A DNA stretch of 64,000 nt, taken from NCBI GenBank assembly GCA_019044685.2, contig JAGTXX020000010.1, positions 992,001 to 1,056,000 on the forward strand. Reading direction: 5' to 3'. Under the pieces are notes generated by a model. The model ran no database searches, was not told the DNA's origin, and worked only from the letters and a program-made list of their open reading frames with translations. Positions 1 through 9,519 of the stretch are shown here, piece after piece. The translations under genes were made by a program, and so were the position numbers. How positions within the stretch are numbered: the first letter of the stretch is position 1; each line of letters starts with the position of its first letter. Source of the stretch: Nannochloris sp. 'desiccata' (lineage: Eukaryota; Chlorophyta; Trebouxiophyceae; Chlorellales; Chlorellaceae).

Positions 1-168
1 CCTGATTGGTCTAAGAAACGTATGGCCGGCCAATTTGGCCACAGCGTTCTGACGCTCATCGACGATCAAACCCTTGAATGGAAAATGTACCTCAATGACA
101 ACCCTGACGTTCCTTACGACAGAGCTATTGTCACGAAACCCACAGGATGCAGTAACATAAGCGTTTAA
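1..168 (+). CDS. C-terminal end of a split or partial gene, possibly a metallophosphoesterase
   Basis: An open frame runs from the window edge to a TAA at 166-168 (55 residues). It contains a FGHSVLTL segment followed by an acidic, aromatic stretch with WKMYLND. A Gly-His/Tyr-rich turn like this followed by a beta strand is found near the C terminus of purple-acid-phosphatase-like metallophosphoesterases, so that family is a guess. Only the tail is visible: there is no catalytic motif and no start, and the first base may lie inside an exon. The real function must come from the sequence to the left. Confidence 0.45.
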   Translation, partial: PDWSKKRMAGQFGHSVLTLIDDQTLEWKMYLNDNPDVPYDRAIVTKPTGCSNISV

Positions 169-693
169 ATGAATAGGAATGGCTCTTTTTCTTCTTCTTT
201 TATCCAAATCCTTTCTGGAATCTATGGCGTGATTATAAAATTCACTTCTGCTCTTAATTCTGTCCAAGCGTTATCTAGTGTGGTATGTTCTTTCAGTAAA
301 TAGATTTTCTTTACTTATTACATTTCGTGAGGACGTTCTTTAGTGCGCCTAATAGCTTGCGTGTGGAGACTATGCAGATAGCTATGGGGAAGGGGCGGCG
401 GATCCGGAGCGTTCCCTTTGGTTACATATATATTCAGTTTAATAATTTGTTCTCGTGTGCCTCTGTAAATGAGTTAGTAAAAGAAGGGATTCAAGAAACA
501 ATTGATTTTAAATACACATCTTTCATGCTCAAAATCAAAATATACTCGGAGAGAAAAAGAATAAGGAAGACACAGCCGCTACAAATAGTACATGCAAAAT
601 AAGCCTTCATCTAAAGCCAAGCTCCTGCTGATCTTCCGCCACCGCTATCCTAGGAAGTTAATGACAGTTACAAAGAAGAAGAAAAAACCCAGT
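169..693. other. Gene-free stretch, 3' flank of the first gene
   Basis: AT-rich sequence with no convincing coding exon. The open frame at 327-602 has low-complexity, non-domain-like translation and I do not regard it as a gene. It probably holds the 3' untranslated region of the partial gene on the left. Confidence 0.4.
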
Positions 694-858
694 TTACCGA
701 TCACGCTTTTTCAGCGATTGCTTGGCAGCTGCAGCCCATACGTGAACGGGTAATGGCAAGGTCACCACCTCGTCTTTGTCCTCACCATACAATTCACTAG
801 GCATGTCATGTGGAAGGGCAGGATAAGGTCGCAATGCCAGCAAATTGTAAATTAACAT
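694..858 (-). CDS. Possible terminal exon or small ORF, unrecognised
   Basis: On the minus strand an ATG-to-TAA frame of 54 residues has balanced, protein-like composition: a proline-rich start, an acidic centre and a Lys/Arg-rich end (AAAAKQSLKKRDR). It lies 200 bases left of the retroelement insertion. It could be a short free-standing gene or the last exon of a gene whose upstream part was separated by the insertion. I do not recognise the family, and no clean splice acceptor is visible directly upstream. Confidence 0.3.
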   Translation of the reverse strand: MLIYNLLALRPYPALPHDMPSELYGEDKDEVVTLPLPVHVWAAAAKQSLKKRDR

Positions 859-1053
859 AGAGTGGCTTAAAGTTCAAGAATTGGTTTTTCAATAAGAATT
901 TAAGTCTTCTCAGCCGACTTTCTTGGTTTAGACGTCCAGAAGCGCCTTAATGGAAACGGTTGCTATCATTGTGATGACCTTCGTGAAGTGGATTTCCTGA
1001 CTGAAAGTAGATCTTGAAACTTTTGAAACTAAGAAGGAATTTCAAAGTTTGAT

Positions 1054-1169
1054 AGAAAGATTGAGGCTTTCTGGAGGAAAGCTGGGGCTTTCTGAATCGA
1101 CCAGCTTATAGTCAGCTATCCAGCGTCTAGCTGGTCATTCTGTGCGTTGTTACTGATCAGAGTTAATTC
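1054..1169 (+). repeat. Split direct repeat A1 (left end)
   Basis: Copy of 116 bases identical to 3725-3840. It marks the left end of the retroelement. The first six bases, AGAAAG, may be counted either as flank or as element because they also close B1 and B2. Confidence 0.9.
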
Positions 1170-1245
1170 TCTAATCCCGGCATCCACAGTTCCTACCCCG
1201 GTAGTTTTCAATTTTGAATCCTACTAACCCTAACCCTAAAACATC

Positions 1246-2218
1246 ATGCCTAAAAAACCAAGAAGGTCCACCACTAAGGCGCCCCAAGCCACGCACGCAG
1301 CCCAGAGAGGCGCCCAGTCACCCTCCGAGGACGAGGAACTGGAGATGTTGGAGGTCCTACCAGAGATCCACACATCACAGCTTCCAGACGCCATTCGAGG
1401 CGAACTCCCTACTCAGCGCGATCTGCAGCAGATCAGGGAAGAGACCTTCTTAGACAGGGTCACAGGTCTCGCTGACGTTCTGGAGAACGTCGCCAAGGCC
1501 CAGATGCGGACGAACCAGCTCTCCGCAAACGACCATTCAATTGCGTCGCTACAGGCTGCTATCGATGGCCATTTGTCTTCAGGTAAGCCCTTACTCCCAT
1601 TCCCGTATACGGAGTAAAACACTCCGAGACGCAAGTCTAGGCCTCCCTATGGGCCACGTCCGGTCCACAGCACCGACGAATCAATGCTCTGCACTGCAGT
1701 AGCTGCCACAGCCAGCAACCAACCTAAGTGCCCTGCGCACCAGAGCTTTAGGCGCCACAGACGCCCCAGTTCCTCATAACTGGCAGCATTCGGTCCCCGA
1801 GTACCGAAGAATTCCGTTCCTAAGTCACGGACATGCAGCAGACTCACACCCTGCTTTGCTCTCCCCTGTGCTGCAGCGATCGACATCGTCAAGAAGTTCT
1901 TGCGTATTGACCGCGTCAACATCAGCAACCCAGCAGTAGCCAGGCGACTGCACAGGTCCCTGATAGTCGGCAACTGGAATCATGATGCAGCATTCCAAGA
2001 CCGCTTGAATAGCATGGTTCAGGAAACGGAACAAGAAGAAGCGAGAGCGGCCCGCACCACGGCCCAGAGGAAACGACACCACCATGACAGTGACGAATCC
2101 TCGGGATCAGACCTTTAGCAGTCCCTTTGCCCCCCATTGTGATAAGCCTAACCACAAACCTGAGGATTGCTGGGAGAAGTACCCACACAAGAAGACAGGC
2201 GCGGCAAAGCTGTACTAA
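1246..2218 (+). pseudogene. Gag-like gene of the retroelement, broken
   Basis: An ATG frame at 1246 codes for a basic start, an acidic linker and a helical segment with SLQAAIDGHLSSG, then stops at 1617. Gag-like coding resumes around 1880-2118 in another frame, ending in a His-rich basic tail and a TAG at 2116-2118. Downstream at 2138-2218 a retroviral-type zinc knuckle is recognisable by Cys-x4-His-x4-Cys. Its first Cys is out of frame, shifted by one base in a run of six C. The gene is therefore interrupted at least three times. Nucleic-acid binding by the intact ancestor is inferred from the knuckle. Confidence 0.6.
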
Positions 2219-3021
2219 GCCTGCCCACGGGCAGGGAGCCGGTCTCAACTCCAGCGAGATGCGCTATTGAGCTAGCAATTTCTTAAAAAAAAAAAAAAAA
2301 ATGAATCTCTCGAAACGCCACCTCTCACTGGCAGCGTATTCTCCGGTCATTGCTTGTATGCACAAACAATGTAACCCTTCCTAACCCCCCCAATTTTATT
2401 CTTCAGAATTACACCTCCTTATCCAGAGCTCCCCACAGAGGACTCAGTTTTTTTTTCTTGCAGAAATTGCCACCGCCACAGGTGCAGCGCACAACCCTAA
2501 ACCCTTCATTTCTTCCGCGGTAACATCCCTCCTCCAAACAGGCGCTATTAACAGTAGCAGTAGCAAAGCGCCCCACCGTCGCTTTCACGCAGGTCTGGGC
2601 AGAAGAGCACTGCTGGATTAACCCTACGTTCGGCCTAATAGGCCAAGTCATCAGGCATCTCAGCCTCTGCAACGCTCAGGCGACAATGCTCTGCCCCCGT
2701 TGGCAAGGGAGGCCCTGGTGGCCTCTTCTCCTCTCCCCGATGGCTCACATTGGGCTGAACCTTACGTCGTGGAAGTGCTTTCATTCCCCACAGAGCTCGA
2801 CATGTTCCTACCAGGACCGAAACACGGTAACCAGCGAGCTGTAGGTACCCCACACTGGCAAGTCTTAGCAATCTTGCGCCTTGATTTCCGCACTCATAGC
2901 CACGAGTCTCCACCGACCGCCCGTCTCCACTAACTTTTCCCTATTACCGACGACACTCTCACTAGGGAAGCAGCTCAGCGTGCAGTATTAGCGCCCACAC
3001 TGGCAGCTAACGAACAAGTGT

Positions 3022-3662
3022 CGCATCTAATTGATCCAAATGCTGCAAGCTATCAGAAGCTCCAGAGCAGCGTCGTCGCTAGAGAAATATGAGCTACACC
3101 CCGCAGCTTATTTCTCGTTTTGTACCGAACACCAGATGCAAGCAGTGCCCGCAGGCGAACAGACAATCCGGCTGTACCTGATTTGCTGGTTAAATCTGTA
3201 GATCACAGAAAACAACTTCAGTTCTGCTGGGACTTCGGCATGCCATCTCCACCCCCCATTAGATGCGCGGATTACCTTCTCCCACCACCGATGAGATAGC
3301 CGCACAGATTCTCGCAAGACCCATGGGCCAAGGGCATCCCGGCCAGGCCCATCAAGAAGAGGGCACCACCGACAACGGTGCACCTTCAGCAACTGGCCTC
3401 CCGCTTCCGCGGCGCTACAGCCACCCTACAGGACCATATGCTGGTCACATCGATGTCCGTGGGTTTCGTCGGGCTCTTTCGGTACTCCGGCAGCAGCACC
3501 GTCCAGGCTGTCAGCGAACCTCAACCATTGATCCTTCCCGCTGCTCCCCCCAATCGTCGTCACCTCGGCAGTAGAGCAGCGCCTGCCCCTCGCCCTTATC
3601 CTCCCGTCACCCTCCGTGAAAACAAACGCTCCGTGAAGCTCCCCGCTCGGCTGTTGGACTGA
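3022..3662 (+). pseudogene. Tyrosine recombinase remnant of the retroelement
   Basis: From about 3022 a frame reads through a core-binding-like helix pair (motifs SSLEKY, FSFCTEH, VPAGEQTIRLYL) before a stop near 3200. A second piece, 3318-3480, has the pattern HLQQLASRFRG then SMSVGFVGLFRYS, which resembles the helix carrying the first catalytic Arg of DIRS/PAT recombinases (usually followed by Glu). The following part, 3480-3662, is proline-rich and no longer matches. I see neither the HxxR nor the nucleophile Tyr region, so the enzyme must be dead. Assignment rests on motif pattern alone. Confidence 0.55.
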
Positions 3663-3680
3663 ATATACATCTTTAACTGT

Positions 3681-3730
3681 TGTGTTTGCTCTGCAACGCC
3701 CTTCCTCCTATAAGTCGGAAGAGAAGAAAG
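3681..3730 (+). repeat. Split direct repeat B1
   Basis: 50 bases identical to 4025-4074. It is joined to A2 with a 6-base overlap (AGAAAG), as expected for a copy of the circle junction stored inside a PAT-like element. Confidence 0.9.
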
Positions 3731-3840
3731 ATTGAGGCTTTCTGGAGGAAAGCTGGGGCTTTCTGAATCGACCAGCTTATAGTCAGCTATCCAGCGTCTA
3801 GCTGGTCATTCTGTGCGTTGTTACTGATCAGAGTTAATTC
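3725..3840 (+). repeat. Split direct repeat A2
   Basis: 116 bases identical to A1 at 1054-1169. It is followed by 184 bases of unique sequence with an A17 run near 3890-3907 before B2. Confidence 0.9.
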
Positions 3841-4024
3841 CCACCCACCTCCCTGTACCACTTTATTACCCAACAGCCACCGCCTTTGCAAAAAAAAAAA
3901 AAAAAAAGCGTACATATACAAACATATAGATTGATATTCATTGTATACTTGCTTAACTAGTTTTTTACATTTCTGTCTTCGCAATTTCTCTCACTATTAT
4001 TATTGTAACTACTGGGGCAAGAGC

Positions 4025-4074
4025 TGTGTTTGCTCTGCAACGCCCTTCCTCCTATAAGTCGGAAGAGAAGAAAG
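4025..4074 (+). repeat. Split direct repeat B2 (right end)
   Basis: Identical to B1 over 50 bases. The element ends at AGAAAG, after which host sequence begins. No target-site duplication longer than the shared AGAAAG is visible, in keeping with recombinase-type integration. Confidence 0.88.
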
Positions 4075-4576
4075 TTCTAAGAAACGATGAATAGTGAGCA
4101 TCTCTGGTGGATTGCCTATAAAAGCCCAGAACCCTCGCCATGCTCTGCAGATCCTTCCCTTCTACCTGCTTCGGCAGGTGGAAGAGTTCTAACGGGGGAT
4201 GATGAGTGGTCTAATCAGGTTTCATTATCTGAAGGGAGGTGTCCGCTCCAACATACCTTGTTACGAAAGGGCCTCCTGGCGAATCCAACTCTGACCTCTT
4301 TAGGCCCCACTTACTTCATTTGGTATGCAAGCATTGAGGTCCGTGCAGCCTTTGGTAGTTGATCTTCAATTTCTGAAATCATCATGCATACTAGCTGTGT
4401 TGTTTACTTGCATATTGCAATGGGTAGTATAAAAATAGTGGTATACATTATTATTCAAACGCAATTGCTTTCATATGGTCGATATCGGCATACATTTCAT
4501 TTTTCATCACTCATCATTTCATTTTTCAATCCCGTGGGCTGCACTGCTGTTGCCTTCCTTCTCTAAATTTCACGAT
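4075..4576. other. Right flank of the retroelement, no complete gene
   Basis: About 500 bases with no full gene. On the minus strand 4315-4372 looks like a small exon: it has a TTTCAG acceptor, a protein-like stretch (EIEDQLPKAARTSMLAYQM) and a GTAAGT donor. I cannot join it to anything. The last 130 bases lie upstream of tRNA-Sec and are T-rich without a clear TATA box. Confidence 0.35.
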
Positions 4577-4663
4577 GCCAGGGTGACCCCAGGCGGTCCT
4601 GGGTGCGGACTTCAAATCCGTAGGTGCCGTGAGGCACAGAGGCTCGACTCCTCCTCCCCGGCG
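4577..4663 (+). tRNA. tRNA-Sec (anticodon UCA)
   Basis: An 87-base gene folds as a eukaryotic selenocysteine tRNA. The acceptor is nine positions long (GCCAGGGTG against CTCCCCGGC) with A-C and T-T mismatches; the T-T sits where human tRNA-Sec also has one. The D arm is a long CCCAG/CTGGG stem. The anticodon arm CGGA-CTTCAAA-TCCG has TCA at 4612-4614. There is a long variable arm (GTGCC-GTGA-GGCAC), a 4-bp T stem GAGG/CCTC and discriminator G. This 9+4 shape separates it from Ser tRNAs and from suppressors. Selenocysteine is inserted at UGA codons with SECIS elements. Runs of T at about 4715-4727 could end transcription. Confidence 0.9.
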
Positions 4664-5054
4664 TTGAGCGTCTGATAGGAAAAGTAAAAGAAGGAAGCAC
4701 TCGTGCTCTCGTCTTTTATTTTTTCCAGCAGCCTCAACTACTAACTCTCTTCAAAATAATTTCAACACCTTCTCCCCTTCGATTTTCCCTTCCAACTCCT
4801 TGTGCAGGTACTTAAAGAAATCGAAGACCTAGCCTGCAACCAACCCAGTCAAAAGGTTTGAGAGTACGGTGACTGCCACAGTCTCTTTCTGTCAATCCCC
4901 AAGGAACCTACCAATTGATTCCTCAAAGTCGCGATGAATGTGCACCCAATGAACTCTCTGAAAGCTTCTGTCAGTTACTTTTTTTCATGCAATAGTAATT
5001 TACATCTATCCTGTACATGTAATACACTAAACTAAACTAATTTACAGCAGGTAT
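4664..5054. other. Intergenic, no gene seen
   Basis: Between tRNA-Sec and the stop codon of the minus-strand acetyltransferase. It contains the 3' flank of that gene, with TGTAA-type motifs around 4990-5020 read on the minus strand, which is the usual green-algal polyadenylation signal. Nothing else is recognised. Confidence 0.4.
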
Positions 5055-6144
5055 TCAACAATCCTCGTTACTATCTTCATTACCACCACCACCACCACTA
5101 CGGTTTCTACTCTTCTTAGGTAACACTTTCAACATCAAAGCCAGTGCCGTCTGTCGCCCCTCCAACATTCTTTGCCACTCAGGTTGCTTTGCAACAAACC
5201 GATACCCTGAATTTTTATACAATTCCACTGCCGGAGTATTACTTGGATCCACATGTAACGTCATTGTCCTACAACCCCATTCTCTAGACGCCATCTCCTC
5301 TGCTTTTTGAAGTAATTTCAACCCGAGTCCCCGTCGTTGCGCTGTAGGGGCCACCGCTAAATTCGACAAGTACGCCATTTTCTTACGTGGCAATTCCCTA
5401 ATATACCCACCATTAATGTTGGATCTCTTTGGTGGGATGTGTTCTAGTAGAGTATCGATGACTACAGCTCCTAGTATGCCTGCAGTTGTGTATTCTGCAG
5501 CGTAATTTTCCTTCATTGACGTTGGAAACAGAACGTTGGCTATAGTATCTACAAAAAAACCTAGTGTCCGTGGTTTCGTGGTGGGGGTTATGGGTTCTGG
5601 TTTCCAATCTAAAGAGTCTTCAGAGATTGCGAGAAGGCATTGGCAACGGCCTGCTTTTTGAACAATGTCCCGCTCTTGGCCTGAATAGTAGTAGGAAAGA
5701 AAATAAAATCAAAAAAAGGGAGGTGATACTGGTGCATGAGGATGTACTAAATATAGATAGCTCAATATCATTCTATACCCATATACAGTAGTCATAAAAA
5801 TCAATTCCACCTGATAAACTCTCACCTATTTGCAAGCCCATCACCCGATCGAGTCTAAGAACGGGTCCCCAAAAACTATTCGCTCGTGGGTAAAACGCTG
5901 AACAATGCATATCAGCGACAGCCCAATAATCACTTGAACTGACTGGTCTAATATGTACATCGGGTTCGGGGTTAGTATTGACAAGGGTAGAAGAAGGTTG
6001 TTGGTCAGGTGAAGTGGCTGTCGTTGCAAGCACAGTGAGTGAACGGCGACGGGAGGATTGGCGGGGATGGAGAGGAGAACTTAGTCTTGCTTGGAAAGGC
6101 GTAAAACCTGTAAAATATATCGGTGTGTTTAGAAGCATATTCAT
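5055..6144 (-). CDS. GNAT-family N-acetyltransferase, probably plastid-targeted
   Basis: Two exons, 6144-5826 and 5680-5055, joined by a GTGAG...CAG intron of 145 bases, give 314 residues. The N terminus is rich in Ser, Arg and Pro with no acidic residue for about 60 positions, like a plastid transit peptide. The GNAT fold follows: HIRPVSSSDYWAVADMH (first strand and helix), YLSNLAVAPTAQRRGLGLKLL (acetyl-CoA-binding motif A, Q/RxxGxG/A form) and TLHVDPSNTPAVELYKNSGY (motif B). These enzymes move an acetyl group from acetyl-CoA to an amine, often protein N termini or lysines. Plant plastid GNATs look similar, but the substrate cannot be told from sequence. The tail is Gly- and Asn/Asp-rich. 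Confidence 0.85.
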
Positions 6145-6468
6145 TATATTGCATGCTCTATGTAGGCGAGCTTAACAGACTAACAAGATAGTAAAACTTG
6201 CCTGCTAGGTGTGTTTGTGAAATCCCTCCAATGCTTGGCATCATGAACACTATTGCAGGGTTTTAACGCGGATCTGTTTAGTTGAATGGATTCGTTTTAT
6301 CAAAAGTAAAGTAACTTTGAAAATAACTTGAAAATTTGCTGCCTTTTCTTGAAACCTAAACTGATCTCACCAAAACTTCAGTTTGAATTTGATTTGCTTA
6401 AATCTACATTTTTGAAATGCCCGCTGCACCAAAAGTTCTGCGGCTTGAATTTTTGATTCTAAACGACA

Positions 6469-7462
6469 ATGCGCGCCAAATTAATGCGCCCCGAGGTTGG
6501 GGTATCTCCTTATTCAACCTTCTTATATTCAAGTTGTCATCTTGTGAAACCTTGTATTCGCCACCTCGGCTGCGTTGTTCGCCTTTCCAAGCGCCCGGAC
6601 AACTCGCGCCCCTCTGACGGAATAGATGAAGCAGCATATAAGGAGCTTAGCCCTGCAGCTCGCGAAGTATTTAAAGAGGTGATCACACAATTTGATTTTA
6701 TCTCGCCATGCTGTCGTCGGCCCAGACAGGTCAGCAATAATATTCCACTTTTCTTTTATATTCTGCAGGCTCAGGAGAACATATTAGCTCTCAATGGAAG
6801 CCGTATGCGTGCTCTACAAGAACTCAGAGCTGCCAATGAGAAAATTGCCGAGCTTGAGAAGAGACTAGAAGACGCAACGACACAAATTTCAAAACTAGCT
6901 ACCCGGCATAATAGCAGCAGCTCTACGAGCGCACTAGAACACCCAGAGCAGCACCAAGGTAGCACGAATTCAGCAAAACCAAGAAGTACTACACCTGCTG
7001 CAAGTACTTCTCTTATTACTGTTTCCTATGTGACTGGTTGGGATACTGCTTTCTTGCATTTTCAAATTGACGATCAGCGTACGTGGCACATACCATTCTT
7101 AGTTGTTTTTTCCCCGTCATCTATTGCCCCTTTCTTTGATTACAATACACCAATGCTTCCGAATGGATAGTTACACAGTACGCACTAATTACTATGACAA
7201 AGTATCAATGAACACGTGCAATAACGTCTTTTCTTCTTTTCTTGCAGCCTGGACTTCTTTGCCGGGCGTCCCAATGGAAAATGACGACGGCACTCGAAAG
7301 ATCTTATCAGTACCTGGAAACCGAATGAAATTTGTAGTAACTAATGGTCTAGGTAAATTTGATACACCAAACCCATATGGAGATCCTCATAAACCGAAAA
7401 ATTATGAAATTAATGAGCCTGGTTGTTATATTTTAGAAGCCGGCAATCTACGTCGGTTGTAG
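6469..7462 (+). CDS. Small coiled-coil protein with C-terminal CBM25/CBM53-type starch-binding module
   Basis: Proposed exons 6469-6501, 6592-6678, 6769-7078 and 7248-7462 keep one frame and give 214 residues. The first two introns are each 90 bases; the third starts with GTACGT. After a short start the protein has a heptad-rich coiled coil (about residues 25-85: ALQELRAANEKIAELEKRLE), a Ser/Thr-rich linker, then a module with VTGWDTAFLHFQIDD, WTSLPGVPM, KFVVTNGLGKFD and PGCYILEAG. That pattern (aromatic plus WxxPG plus NGxGxWD) is typical of starch-binding modules of families 25/53, as in starch synthase III. No catalytic domain is present, so it may scaffold or tether something to starch. 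Exon 1 is the weakest part; an alternative start at 6417 needs another acceptor. Confidence 0.65.
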
Positions 7463-7627
7463 AAAACAAATTGAAAGATAGATAATAAGTTGTTTTATAG
7501 CTGACTTCTAAATTGCCGTCAATGAATATTGATTACATGAAATCATAATACATATATATTTGCAGCAGTATAAATATAGGGTTAAATGGAACATATAGAC
7601 TCCACCTGATTTCTCAAAAAGTCTAAA

Positions 7628-9244
7628 CTAAGCATTGACCGGGGTCATTGGGTTTGGAGTAAATAAAAATGCGATCTTGACGAGATCTTCTACCCCTCTC
7701 CATGCTCGTTTAGCTGAGTTTTTAATTAATACACGCTCTGTGTACATTGCATAGGCAAAGATACTTAACCCAGCCAATGTTGCTAGAGTTGTCGGGCTCA
7801 CATCCACCGCCACACCCGAGCTCCCGCTGGCTCCCGGTGTTGGTGTTTTTGGCGTTGTTGGTGGCAAGTTTCTCGATTTAGAGCCAGAGTTGGGTATGCT
7901 ATTTGAAAATGTAGCACTTCCACTACCAGTGCTATCCTTCCCAGCTATTACCAAGTCATTTAAGGTAGCATATACAGTGCCAACAGCAACAAATGCAGCT
8001 TGCTGAATTTTCCCTAGCCAATCTAACTCTATACTTTCTTCTTTTTGTTGCTGATGTTGGCTCGTACTACCACTATTTCTACTACTGAAAGCGCTCGTCA
8101 TACCATCTAGGTCACCACTAGGGCGAGGGGACATTGCACTAGGGTTTGCAGGAGAAGAGACTGAAGACGCGTGGTGTTCTCCGTCTCCATACTGTTGATG
8201 GCGGAGGTGGTGATGAGGGGTATGGTGGTGGTGGCCATGCTCGTTCTCGTATTCAGCTAGAGTTCCGAAAGGTAAATCAGAAGGAACAGGGGAGAAACTC
8301 ATTCGATACGGAGGGGTTTGTTGATCTGCAGAGGCAATAGCAACAGCTGGGCTTTGAGCATTCCCACCACCACCATTACCGCCCCGTCTCCTTGTATTTA
8401 TATCGTTGGCGGAACTATTTTGATTTAGTTTCTTCATTGGTGAAATTTGGTCAGTAGGCAATGGCATGGAATTGTAATCGGTTCTTCTTCTCCCACTGTC
8501 AAAGGCGCCACTATTAATTCCAGCATTCACAGAAGGGAGAACATTCTTTGTACCACCACCACTGCCAACGGTGTAATCTAGATCAGTGCTTCCACTAGGC
8601 TCGATACCCTGCCCAGTCCCAGCACCACCTACTTTACCATGAAGACTATTACCACCACTGCTACCATCATCGCCGTTTTCTGCTGCTAAACTAGCAGCTG
8701 CTGCAGCAGCTTCCACCTCGTCTTCTAAAAAATGTTTTTCACGGGGATCGAGCGGTAAAAATGGTTGCCTCTGTAACCATAGCCGGACTTCTGAAGGATC
8801 TCGTAATGCAGGTAATAATACCTCTATAGCGTATAAATGGATTAAAGCTAGGTATTGTCGATGATTCCAGCGGCAGACGGGAGCTCCTCTGCAAGGTCCA
8901 GCTTGTAAGAGATTAAGCATTAAAGATTGAGCATTGCATTTCTCGTCGGTATCTAAAGCCAGGGAAAGCCAAACTAGCACGCTATTCGGAGGAGCCTTCT
9001 CTATAGATCCAAAAGCAGTTACTAAAGAGGGTCGGGCGTTTGAGAATCTGTTTGTTTCGAAGAGAGCTTGTAGCAAAACAGCGGCTGCTCTGTCGCCAAA
9101 TAGATGTTTTTCGTCAGCGTCTGTGAGGCGAGCAGCGATGGAAAGAGCTGTGCGTGAACATTTTTCGGCGCCAAAAAAGTCTCCTTGAAGGAGCAACTTT
9201 TCGGCATCCTCCAACACTGCGTTGAGTTTCGAATCACCACCCAT
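7628..9244 (-). CDS. APEM9-like peroxisomal membrane protein (plant PEX26/PEX15 counterpart)
   Basis: A single-exon gene of 538 residues. The N-terminal 170 residues are helical and TPR-like (LLLQGDFFGAEKCSRTALSIA, then VLVWLSLALDTDEKCNAQSLMLNLL), followed by about 230 residues of low complexity rich in Gly, Ser, His and Asn. The C terminus has a hydrophobic segment at about 485-500 (LATLAGLSIFAYAMY), a helix and a final LVKIAFLFTPNPMTPV. Arabidopsis APEM9 is a tail-anchored protein that docks the PEX1-PEX6 ATPase on peroxisomes, and its C-terminal LAFSYQVNPL-like end is the closest match I know. The disordered middle is longer than in plants. It faces a small plastid-type gene across a 275-base promoter. 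Confidence 0.65.
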   Translation of the reverse strand: MGGDSKLNAVLEDAEKLLLQGDFFGAEKCSRTALSIAARLTDADEKHLFGDRAAAVLLQALFETNRFSNARPSLVTAFGSIEKAPPNSVLVWLSLALDTDEKCNAQSLMLNLLQAGPCRGAPVCRWNHRQYLALIHLYAIEVLLPALRDPSEVRLWLQRQPFLPLDPREKHFLEDEVEAAAAAASLAAENGDDGSSGGNSLHGKVGGAGTGQGIEPSGSTDLDYTVGSGGGTKNVLPSVNAGINSGAFDSGRRRTDYNSMPLPTDQISPMKKLNQNSSANDINTRRRGGNGGGGNAQSPAVAIASADQQTPPYRMSFSPVPSDLPFGTLAEYENEHGHHHHTPHHHLRHQQYGDGEHHASSVSSPANPSAMSPRPSGDLDGMTSAFSSRNSGSTSQHQQQKEESIELDWLGKIQQAAFVAVGTVYATLNDLVIAGKDSTGSGSATFSNSIPNSGSKSRNLPPTTPKTPTPGASGSSGVAVDVSPTTLATLAGLSIFAYAMYTERVLIKNSAKRAWRGVEDLVKIAFLFTPNPMTPVNA

Positions 9245-9519
9245 TTAAAAAAATTAAAATTACAAACCTGGGTGGGGTTCACCCAAGCTAGGGGTGCGCT
9301 TTTCTTGTTCAGGATTTTTGTAAGCGATTCAATAGCCTTGGACAGCCTGCAGGAAGCGATATAATCCCGCCACCTTTGCCATTCCGTTGTTTCATTTTTG
9401 CGCTCGTTTTCAGCCAAAAGGACAGCATCGTGACCTTATCGCAGCGAAATCGGGGCTTGTGCAGCATTTTTAGAATTTGTTTAGGCCAAAACGAAACGTA
9501 GGAGCCAACTGCTACCAAA
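9245..9519. promoter_or_regulatory. Divergent promoter region between two genes
   Basis: Start codons at 9244 (minus) and 9520 (plus) lie head to head with 275 bases between, so both promoters and 5' leaders must lie here. I see no clear TATA box. Confidence 0.45.

Larger units (their letters stand above)
1054..4074 (+). mobile_element. PAT/TOC1-like tyrosine-recombinase retrotransposon, internally deleted
   Basis: The ends follow the split direct repeat plan of PAT, Ngaro and TOC1 elements: A1 at 1054-1169, a coding part, B1 at 3681-3730, A2 at 3725-3840 and B2 at 4025-4074. A1 and A2 are identical over 116 bases and B1 and B2 over 50 bases. Both outer ends and the B1/A2 junction share AGAAAG, which would be the core where a circular copy recombines. 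The interior keeps a gag-like part with a broken zinc knuckle and the first half of a tyrosine recombinase. I find no reverse transcriptase or RNase H, and 3.0 kb is short for such elements, so this copy is non-autonomous. Confidence 0.8.

Noticed and set aside
327..602. 91-codon open frame on the plus strand
   Set aside because: AT-rich low-complexity translation, no domain, no splice support; likely 3' flank.
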